Of a stretch of 21,484 nucleotides of DNA, positions 9,701-17,656 are shown in pieces. The DNA lies in assembly GCA_032718475.1 (NCBI GenBank), contig JAUCBJ010003629.1, positions 1 through 21,484 on the forward strand. The letters are read 5' to 3'. This stretch comes from Nemertoderma westbladi (lineage: Eukaryota > Xenacoelomorpha > Nemertodermatida > Nemertodermatidae). Position 1 is the first letter of the stretch. The number at the start of each line of letters is the position of its first letter. The position numbers and the translations under genes are program-made. The notes under the pieces were generated by a model. That model was not told the origin of the DNA, ran no database searches, and saw only the letters and a program-made list of their open reading frames with translations.

Positions 9701-10578
9701 GGTCCCTTGGGCCCAGTGCTGTCTCAATGGGTGGTCCCTTGGGCCCAGTGCTGTCTCAATGGGTGGTCCCTTGGGCCCAGTGCTGTCTCAATGGGTGGTC
9801 CCTTGGGCCCAGTGCTGTCTCAATGGGTGGTCCCTTGGGCCCAGTGCTGTCTCAATGGGTGGTCCCTTGGGCCCAGTGCTGTCTCAATGGGTGGTCCCTT
9901 GGGCCCAGTGCTGTCTCAATGGGTGGTCCCTTGGGCCCAGTGCTGTCTCAATGGGTGGTCCCTTGGGCCCAGTGCTGTCTCAATGGGTGGTCCCTTGGGC
10001 CCAGTGCTGTCTCAATGGGTGGTCCCTTGGGCCCAGTGCTGTCTCAATGGGTGGTCCCTTGGGCCCAGTGCTGTCTCAATGGGTGGTCCCTTGGGCCCAG
10101 TGCTGTCTCAATGGGTGGTCCCTTGGGCCCAGTGCTGTCTCAATGGGTGGTCCCTTGGGCCCAGTGCTGTCTCAATGGGTGGTCCCTTGGGCTCAGTGCT
10201 GTCTCAATGGGTGGTCCCTTGGGCCCAGTGCTGTCTCAATGGGTGGTCCCTTGGGCCCAGTGCTGTCTCAATGGGTGGTCCCTTGGGCCCAGTGCTGTCT
10301 CAATGGGTGGTCCCTTGGGCCCAGTGCTGTCTCAATGGGTGGTCCCTTGGGCCCAGTGCTGTCTCAATGGGTGGTCCCTTGGGCCCAGTGCTGTCTCAAT
10401 GGGTGGTCCCTTGGGCTCAGTGCTGTCTCAATGGGTGGTCCCTTGGGCCCAGTGCTGTCTCAATGGGTGGTCCCTTGGGCCCAGTGCTGTCTCAATGGGT
10501 GGTCCCTTGGGCTCAGTGCTGTCTCAATGGGTGGTCCCTTGGGCCCAGTGCTGTCTCAATGGGTGGTCCCTTGTGCCA
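6782..10578 (+). repeat. 32-bp satellite array, about 118 head-to-tail copies
   Basis: The unit is CTCAATGGGT, G, GTCCCTTGGGCCCA, then the 7-bp linker GTGCTGT. I count 118 full units plus a partial one. Units one and three carry a G-to-A change (GGGTGATCCC), unit two lacks one G, and three units near the right end have GGGCTCAG instead of GGGCCCAG (10191, 10415, 10511). All other units look identical by eye. The last partial unit decays at TTGTGCCAAG. Each unit carries a GGGCCC palindrome. The unit has no stop codon in any plus frame, and 32 is not a multiple of three, so all three plus frames stay open for 3.8 kb with the same 32-residue cycle. I treat that as a consequence of the repeat, not as a gene. 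Confidence 0.98.
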
Positions 10579-10603
10579 AGTATTCATTGATGCCTTTCTA
10601 TGC

Positions 10604-11085
10604 TACCATAAACCCGTATAACGCAAGAAACAAGATAATACTATCTATTGATCAATTTGCTTATTTTCAAAAATTTGGTGCTGGCTCAAGAATTTTCACC
10701 ACCGGCGAAAAATACAAGTTTGAAAACTCTTATGTAATTTTTACTTATTCCATTGAATTCAGAACCCTCACAAACCCGTAAAACGCAAGAAACAAGGTGA
10801 CCCAATCAATTGATATATTTGATAGTTTTCAATATTTGATGCTAGCACCAAATTTTGCACCCACTTCCGAAAAATACAAGTTTGAGAAGTCTAGTTAGAT
10901 AATTATTTATTCCAATGCATTCAGAACCGCCATAAACCTCTAAAACGCGAGAAATAACTTGTCACAAGCAATTGAACTATTGAATGTATTTTCAAAATTT
11001 CGTGCTGGCACCAAATATTGGCACACGGCGAAAAAAAACAAGTTTAAAATTTCAACATTAATTTATATGAATAACACCAAAAAAC
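10604..11085. repeat. Three diverged tandem copies of a 162-bp unit
   Basis: The landmarks AACCCGTATAACGCAAGAAA (10611), AACCCGTAAAACGCAAGAAA (10773) and AACCTCTAAAACGCGAGAAA (10935) are spaced exactly 162 bases apart. Each copy also has CAATT, a TTTTCAA block, GCTGGC or GCTAGC, CGGCGAAAAA or CCGAAAAA with ACAAGTTT, and ends near CATTCAGAACC. The third copy decays towards 11085. Copies are much more diverged than the 32-bp array they abut, so they are older. Confidence 0.85.
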
Positions 11086-11640
11086 CGGTGTATATCAAAA
11101 ATAGAGATGTTACAAATCATATTTCATACAATGCAATTTTCAAAAAACGTCTCAAAAAAAGTCCCAAAAGTAGGGTTAAAAAGATGGTGCTATAACTCAA
11201 AAACTTCAAAATATTTTTGAAAACCGCTTTCACTATTAGGAAGACAATAGATTTTTAGGAAAAGATTTTCACAAATGCGTTTGTTTCAGAGTTATAACAA
11301 AAAAACTACAGGGGGGTATCATATATTTATATATTTATTTTTTTAAATAAAATTAGGATAAAATGAAACCATAAATTCTGAAATTAATATTAGTTATCCT
11401 AAGCTTGATCAATCGTGCGTCTTTAATTAAAGGAATACAGTTAATACAAAATATTCAGAGAGCGAGGTCAATAAGGACGTGTTACGCAGACAGACTGTCT
11501 AGCTTGGTACGCAATTGACTTAAGTAAATCTCCCAAGCAATTCACTTCCAATTCTGCAACTTCTTATTATTGTCATTAGGTATGCTTGGATAAAGCATGA
11601 AACTCAATAATTGATTTGGTTGTTGTCAGCACTGACATGA
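11086..11640. other. AT-rich stretch, no gene recognised
   Basis: The sequence is A-rich with short poly-A and poly-T runs and one G6 run near 11310. I find no coding region, RNA gene or element terminus. Confidence 0.5.
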
Positions 11641-11785
11641 CATGGGTGGGGGTTTGGTGGAGGGGGGATTGGGGGTTGGTGGAAGGGGCCGTAGTGCTCG
11701 ATGGAGGATGTGAGGCTTGACGGTTTGGTGGAAGGGGTGGGGTGGAAGGTGGCAGGGTTTTGGTGAGGCGGTTGGTGGAGGGTTG
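11641..11785 (+). repeat. G-rich degenerate minisatellite with G-quadruplex potential
   Basis: Degenerate GGTGGAAGGGG and GGTTTGGTGG words fill this tract on the plus strand. Between 11644 and 11688 there are five G-runs of three to six bases, so a quadruplex is possible, although two of the loops are about nine bases long. It directly precedes the decayed short element ending at 11934 and occupies the place where that element's left end would be. Confidence 0.65.
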
Positions 11786-11934
11786 TTTTATTCATTTTAG
11801 TTTTTTATTTCGCGTGCCACTGTAACTGCTCATTTACCTTTCACACCTATGAAATGTAAATTAATATTGTTAATTCACCGAGTCAAGATATTAATTCACT
11901 GAACCTTGATTCGATATCAAACCCCCCCCCCCCC
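11786..11934 (+). mobile_element. Copy A of a short non-autonomous element, left-truncated, ending in C13
   Basis: GCCACTGTAACTGCTCATTTACC and the later GTTAATTCACC align with the corresponding parts of copies B and C. The copy ends in 13 C residues (11922-11934). Its left end is missing, replaced by the G-rich tract. No coding capacity. Confidence 0.6.
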
Positions 11935-12085
11935 ATTCTCGCACACAATGTCTGTCTATTACCTAGATTTAATCTCCGAATCAACCAATTCCATAATTCA
12001 ACCAGCATGACATCCATACAGTGCGTGATCTCAGGGTCTGTGTATAATGTTGTAACTAGTGTTTATTTCATAAGTCATTCTTCCA

Positions 12086-12117
<32 letters not shown>

Positions 12118-12364
12118 ACTCTCGACGCAAATAAAATTCAACTTCTCCAGGGGAAATCGACGCAAATATCAGAAAAATAAAACTGTAACCTGAACTTAAC
12201 TGAACTGAAATTTAACCTGTTATATTGACTTAGTTCATTTTTTGGTTAGAATAACTTGCCACTGTAACCTGTTCCTTTCCCTAAATTGATAATTTATCAT
12301 TGAGATGAAGTATTAATTCGCCGCGAAGGGATGTGCGGTGCGTGCATCCCCCCCCCCCCCCCCC
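12086..12364 (+). mobile_element. Copy B of the short element, G31 at the left end and C17 at the right end
   Basis: The copy opens with 31 G residues (12086-12116) and ends with 17 C residues (12348-12364). The left-end motif appears twice: CTCGACGCAAATAAAA right after the G run, and GGGGAAATCGACGCAAATAT at 12150. The interior (AATAAAACTGTAACCTG, GCCACTGTAACCTGTTCC, ATTAATTCGCC) aligns with copy C. No coding capacity, so it would depend on a partner in trans. Confidence 0.7.
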
Positions 12365-12783
12365 ATGTATCCCTCCAGTCTAAATACTTTCCTCAATTCA
12401 AACCAGTATAGGCCTATTAATAGTTTCAATTAACAAGATAGAAAATAAAATCTTGCAAGAAGGATTATATTTTAAAAGATTTGTGATTTTTTAAGTAGAT
12501 AGATAGTTTTAGAATGGTTAATTTAATCGATAGTCCTTAATGTCAGTATAGTTTTGTAAGAACTTGATACGTTACATGTCTGATGGCAGATGTCTGAGAC
12601 ACAGGAGACAATATGTTGTAAACATCTTATTAATTTCCTCTTTTGTCAAGCAGAAATAAAAATAAAGTATTCTCAAAAAATCATATTATTAATACCCAAT
12701 TATTATCTATTATATCTATTAAATGTACTTTATAAAGTAATTCTAATATTCATCACCAGAATATAAATATTCATCCCTCTTCA

Positions 12784-12984
12784 GGGGAAATTGGACGCAA
12801 ATCACAGCGGTTTACGAGCAAAAATAAAACTGTAAACTGTTCTATTGTGTTTAGTTTATTGTTTTGGTCAAACTAACGTTCCACTGTAATCTGCCCCTTT
12901 CCATAAATTGAGAATTTAACATTGAGGCAGGATTTTAATTCGCCAAGGCGGGTTTTGCGTCCAGTCCCCCCCCCCCCCCCCCCC
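12784..12984 (+). mobile_element. Copy C of the short element, with terminal inverted repeats and C19
   Basis: The left end reads GGGGAAATTGGACGCAAAT (from 12784). The right end, on the opposite strand, reads a run of G, then ACTGGACGCAAAA (12953-12966). The ten bases TGGACGCAAA at 12792-12801 are exactly inverted at 12954-12963. The right end carries 19 C residues (12966-12984). Length about 200 bp, no coding capacity, structure as in a MITE. I could not identify a target-site duplication, so the transposase family is unknown. Confidence 0.72.
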
Positions 12985-13131
12985 TGTCTCAATTATATAC
13001 CCTTTTTAATTGAATTAAATAAGTATACCTATATTTAATAACAAGTATTAATTACAAGTATTTTATATAACTTAATAACTAACTTATCTATAACATAGTA
13101 TAGTAGATACTGTTTGTAATAATATTCATAA

Positions 13132-13316
13132 ATGGATTTCAACCAAAGTATTGTGGGTGACGGTTACTCTATGGATGTCTGGAAGATTGCTCTAGTGTCT
13201 GCTCCAGGGGTCTTACTTATATTGACTATACTAATAGGAAACACATTGGTCTGTATAGCTGTTCATACAGATCGTAATCTTAAGGCTCCCCAGAACATGC
13301 TGTATATATCACTCGC
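13132..13316 (+). CDS. First coding exon of a biogenic-amine-type class A GPCR (alpha2-adrenergic/octopamine/dopamine-like), partial
   Basis: The ATG at 13132 has a good context (ATAAATGG). The 61 full codons give a short extracellular N-terminus with one N-glycosylation sequon (N4-Q5-S6), TM1 at about residues 19-44 with the class A GN signature (N37 = N1.50), a short first intracellular loop (HTDRNLK), and the start of TM2 (APQNMLYISLA). LKAPQN followed by a SLA motif is typical of alpha2-adrenergic-type receptors, with relatives among dopamine and octopamine receptors. Such receptors sit in the plasma membrane, bind a monoamine and signal through G proteins. The exon stops before the conserved TM2 Asp, at a GTAAGT donor (phase 2). 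I find no further exon in the window, so the rest would lie to the right beyond large repeat-filled introns, or the exon is an isolated relic. Confidence 0.72.
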
Positions 13317-13322
13317 GTAAGT
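13317..13322 (+). promoter_or_regulatory. 5' splice donor of the GPCR exon
   Basis: GTAAGT directly follows the partial codon GC of the TM2 alanine. Reading on would hit TAA at once, and the protein match ends at the same point, which supports a real intron start (phase 2). Confidence 0.7.
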
Positions 13323-14389
13323 TATTTATTAATAATAATCATAATAATAATACTGTTATTGATGAAAATTCCATAAATTGAAAGGAACATAATTCGATAT
13401 TCTAAGCAAAACATCCGTACTCAGCCTGCGTACTGATTTTTGAGCGGAAGAAAGTCAGGTAATTCCACCGTTTTTGACGAGTTTCGTATGACAAGATCGA
13501 TATTTTCCCACACACAATGTCTAACTGTAAACGTAAAGAAGCCTGTTAGTTTTCACCCAACATTGTTATAATATAAAACAACAGTTTGGTACTCCAAAAT
13601 GTATATTATTTTATATAAAAAACTTATTCTTAATAGCGTTCGTGCAGTTCAGTTGATTTAGTACTCATTTTTGGTATATTTGTGTTATTTTATTTGTTTA
13701 ATTTGTATTAGACATTTAGTCAATGAAACATTATCTATCTGATAGCCACACAAAGATAGGTGATTGATTACTTTATAATATACATATTGTTAAACTGTCA
13801 CATGCGGTACAGGAATAACAGCTGGAATCGTGAAATTCAATTCCGCGTCGCATAAAGGATCTAATCGGAAGCTTTCATCTCAGTTTTTGATCGATTTCTT
13901 TGTAAGGGAATTCAATTTGCACTTGTATCACAAAATGCGTCGTTATAACCTCAAACAGTATTTATAGCAAGGTCGTCTCGGATGGTGGTGATACATCGTT
14001 TGTCAAAATCGTAAAAGGAAATGTGGCAATTAAAAATCTGGTTCCATCCCAACCACCACCATGGCGCACAATAGAGCTCAAAGATTAATTAATATCAAAG
14101 ATAAATAATAAGTGGCTCAGTTATTATAATAGAACTTATTCATTTAACATTTTTCTGTTCGCCTTTGGGTCAAAATGTTGTATTATAGTTGTATGTTTCT
14201 ATCGCTACCATAGGTGATTGACCCCTTGTACCCCACCACTTACTCCCATCCCAATCCCAATAAGAAAAATATATTTTCAACTTTTCCTTCACCAATATAC
14301 TCATAATTTTCTCCATTAATATTTGGGGAAGTGGGAGATTAAGCTCTCAAATTAATGCGGGATCTATTTGTCTACTACCCACTTGGTCT
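13323..14389. other. AT-rich presumed intron or intergenic sequence, no gene recognised
   Basis: No reading frame of note, no second GPCR exon and no RNA gene seen. A weak inverted pair, GATGGTGGT near 13980 and ACCACCACCATGG near 14050, is the only structure I noticed. The stretch ends where the 30-bp minisatellite begins. Confidence 0.45.
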
Positions 14390-16383
14390 ATGGTTCCACG
14401 TCCTCCCCTGTTGGACTATGGGTCCATATGTCCTCCCCTGTTGGTTTATGGGTCCATATGTCCTCCACTACTGGTCTATGGGTCCATATGTCCTCCACTG
14501 TTTGTCTATGGGTCCATATGTCTTCCCCTGTTGGTCTATGGGTCCATATGTCCTCCCCTGTTGGTCCCTGGGCCCATATGTCCTCCCCTGTTGGTCTATG
14601 GGCCCATATGTCTTCCTCTGTTGGTCTATGGGTCCATATGTCTTCCCCTGTTGGTCTATGGGTCCATATGTCCTCCCCTGTTGGTCCCTGGGCCCATATG
14701 TCCTCCCCCCCTGTTGGTCTATGGGCCCATATGTCTTCCTCTGTTGGTCTATGGGTCCATATGTCTTCCCCTGTTGGTATATGGGTCTATATGTCCTCCC
14801 CTGTTGGTATATGGTTCCACATCCTCCCCTGTTGGTCTATGGGTCCATATGTCCTCCCCTGTTGGTTTATGGGTCCATATGTCCTCCACTACTGGTCTAT
14901 GGGTCCATATGTCCTCCACTGTTTGTCTATGGGTCCATATGTCTTCCCCTGTTGGTCTTGGGTCCATATGTCCTCCCCTGTTGGTCCCTGGGCCCATATG
15001 TCCTCCCCTGTTGGTCTATGGGCCCATATGTCTTCCTCTGTTGGTCTATGGGTCCATATGTCTTCCCCTGTTGGTCTATGGGTCCATATGTCCTCCCCTG
15101 TTGGTCCCTGGGCCCATATGTCCTCCCCCCCCTGTTGGTCTATGGGCCCATATGTCTTCCTCTGTTGGTCTATGGGCCCATATGTCTTCCCCTGTTGGTA
15201 TATGGGTCTATATGTCCTCCCCTGTTAGTATATGGTTCCACATCCTCCCCTGTTGGTCTATGGGTCCATATGTCCTCCCCTGTTGGTATTTGTCCATATG
15301 TCTTCCCCTGTTGGTCTATGGGTCCACTTCCTCCCCTGTTGGTTTATGGGTCCATATGTCCTCCACTGTTGGTCTATGGGCCCATATGTCCTCCCCTGTT
15401 GGTCTATTTGTCCATATGTCTTCCCCTGTTCGTCTATGGGATCATATGTCTTCCCCTGTTGGTCCATATGTCCTCCCCTGTTTGTCTATGGGTTCATATG
15501 TCCTCCCCTGTTGGTCTACGGGTCCATATGTCTTCCCCTGTTGGTTATGGGTCCATATGTCTTCCTCTGTTGGTTATGGGTTCATATGTATTCCTCTGTT
15601 GGTCTATGGGTCCAAATGTCCTCCCCTGTTGGTCTATGGGTCCATATGTCTTCCCCTGTTGGTCTATGGGATCATATGTCTTCCCCTGTTGGTCCATATG
15701 TCCTCCCCTGTTTGTCTATGGGTTCATATGTCCTCCCCTGTTGGTCTATGGGTCCATATGTCTTCCCCTGTTGGTCTATGGGTCCATATGTCTTCCCCTG
15801 TTGGTTATGGGTCCATATATCTTCCCCTGTTGTTCTATGGGTCAATATGTCCTCCCCTGTTGGTCTATGGGTCCAAATGTCCTCCAATGTTGGTCTATGG
15901 GTCCATATGTCTTCCCCTGTTGGTCTATGGGTCCATATATCTTCCCCTGTTGGTTATGGGTCCATATGTCCTCCCCTGTTGTTCTATGGGTCAATATGTC
16001 CTCCCCTGTTGGTCTATGGGTCCAAATGTCCTCCACTGTTGGTCTATGGGTCCATATGTCTTCCCATGTTGTTCTATGGGTCAATATGTCCCCCCCTGTG
16101 GGTATATGGGTCTATATGTCCTCCCCTGTTGGTCTATGGGTCCATATGTCCTCCCCTGTTGGTCTATGGGTCCATATGTCCACCCCTGTTGGTCTATTGG
16201 TTCATATGTCTTCCCCTGTTGTTCTATGGGTCAATATGTCCTCCCCTGTTGGTCTATTTGTCCATATGTCTTCCCCTGTTGGTCTATGGGTCCATATGTC
16301 TTCCCCTGTTGGTTATGGGTCCATATGTCTTCCCTTGTTGGTTATGGGTTCATATGTCCTCCCCTGTTGGTCTATGGGCCCAT
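14390..16383 (+). repeat. 30-bp minisatellite, about 66 units, with higher-order repeats
   Basis: The unit is GGTCTATGGG, TCCATATGTC, CTCCCCTGTT with many variants (CTT for CCT, GGGCCC for GGGTCC, 28-29 bp shortened forms). A 14-unit higher-order block starts with GGTTCCAC at 14392, 14813 and 15234, exactly 421 bases apart; the first two blocks are nearly identical and the third diverges after about two units. Further right, a block marked by GGGATCATATG recurs 230 bases apart (15441, 15671), and TCAATATGTC variants recur at 15842, 15991, 16081 and 16231. All plus frames, and stretches of the minus frames, are open because the 30-mer has no stop; the 10-residue cycle VYGSICPPLL has no protein family I know. 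The array ends at the LINE boundary. Confidence 0.97.
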
Positions 16384-16385
16384 CT

Positions 16386-17082
16386 TAATCCTCGAAGATC
16401 TAAAATCTGCTGCCAGTAATCTCATGACTGAAAATACGACTACTAAGGGTGATGCAACAAGTAATGAAGCCTGGCCATGGTAAAACGTATCATATTCCCG
16501 CAGCAAAAACCCAAACAAAACAACCAACCTCGCTATACTAACACGGCAACTAAAAGACGAAGAATCTGAACAAAATAAACGCAGATCAAACATCGTTATA
16601 TCCGGTTCCAGACCGCAAGATAATGACAAAGATCTTATTATCGACATCGCCTCTACTGTTAATGTCACACTAGAAGAGAACGATATAACCTCTAAACGTG
16701 TGGGGAAACTACGAGAAAACAGCTCGCAACCCGTAGCAACCCCCAGCAAAAACGGGCTAAACTACTTCAGAAAGCTCGTGACTTACGTAAATCACAAAGA
16801 TATAACCACATATCGTTAGATCTCACAACAGAAGAAAGCCGTCTGCAATATGACTTACGACAGGAAAGGCGTGCGATGCAATCTAGTAACCCAGATATAC
16901 GCTGGGTCATATACCGAAACGAAGTAGTTGACTCGGCCTCTATTAACAATCTAGGAAAAACCATGAACACAGCTGGGCTAACCAACAATCAATCTTTACA
17001 TAGACAACGAACATTCTATTACGATTTAGTATCTCCTGTAATATATCCCCAACTACAACAAATCCATCTCAATCACAGGTAA
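16386..17082 (+). pseudogene. LINE ORF1 remnant (coiled coil plus RNA-binding C-terminal region), stop and frameshift
   Basis: LINE ORF1 proteins bind the element's RNA in the retrotransposition particle. One frame reads EDLKSAASNLMTENTTTKGD, hits TAA at 16481, then continues AILTRQLKDEESEQNKRRSN and NIVISGS, the usual junction between coiled coil and RRM-like domain. It ends at TAG 16817. From about 16741 the homology moves to another frame: RAKLLQKARDLRKSQRYNHI, SLDLTTEESRLQYDLRQERR and WVIYRNEVVDSASINN, matching the ORF1 C-terminal pattern. So there is one in-frame stop and one frameshift near 16740. The N-terminus is cut at the minisatellite boundary, with no start codon I can support. 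Confidence 0.8.
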
Positions 17083-17112
17083 TAAATATAGAATGACTAT
17101 ATATTCCAATAA

Positions 17113-17656
17113 CCAGACACACAGCACCCAGCGGGTCTGTGGTCTCTGCATCCAGACCCATGGCATCCAGCGGGTCTCCGGTCCCTGCGTGCAGACCTGA
17201 GGCACCCAGCGGGTCTCTGGTCCCTGCATCCAGACCCACGGCACCCAGCGGGTCTCGGGTCCCTGCATCCAGACCCATGGCACCCAGCAGGTCTCCGGTT
17301 CCTGCATCCAGACCAACATCACCCAGCGGGTCTCCAGTCCCTGCGTCCAGACCCATGGCACCCAGCGGGTCACCAGTCCCTGCGTCCCCACCGACGGCAC
17401 CCAGCGGGTCTGCGATCCCTGCATCCAGACCCATGGCACCCAGCAGGTCTCCGGTTCCTGCATCCAGACCAACATCACCCAGCGGGTCTCCGGTCCCTGC
17501 ATCCAGACCCAAGGCACCCAACGTGTCTCCGATCCCTGCGTCCAGACCCAAGGCACCCAGCGGGTCTGCGATCCCTGCATCCAGACCCACAGCACCCAGC
17601 GGGTCTCCAGTCCCTGCATCCAGACGCACGGCACCCGGTGTGTCTCCGATACTGCA
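17113..17656 (+). repeat. 39-bp minisatellite, about 14 units, inside the LINE
   Basis: The unit is GCACCCAGCG, GGTCTCCGGT, CCCTGCATCC, AGACCCATG with variants. A four-unit higher-order repeat is visible: the CAGCAGGTCTCCGGTTCC variant followed by CCAACATCACC recurs 156 bases apart (about 17285 and 17441). In one plus frame it encodes 13-residue cycles (APSGSPVPASRPM), open from 17139 and running without a stop into the RT fragment. Minus-strand frames are also open (GLDAGTGDPLGAM cycles), as expected of a stop-free unit. It sits exactly where the ORF2 apurinic-type endonuclease would be expected. Confidence 0.93.

Noticed and set aside
6767-10781. Three overlapping plus-strand reading frames of about 1270-1300 codons
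   Set aside because: They are produced by the stop-free 32-bp satellite in all three frames; no protein family, start context or unique coding segment supports them.
14390-16383. Common origin of the 30-bp minisatellite and the 32-bp satellite (both contain an ATGGGT word and, in some units, GGGCCC)
   Set aside because: The shared words are short, and the rest of the units cannot be aligned convincingly by eye.
14355-16483. Plus-strand frames of up to 697 codons (VYGSICPPLL-type cycles) and minus-strand frames (GEDIWTHRPT-type cycles)
   Set aside because: All come from the 30-bp minisatellite, which has no stop codons; several frames are open at once, as expected for a repeat and not for a gene.
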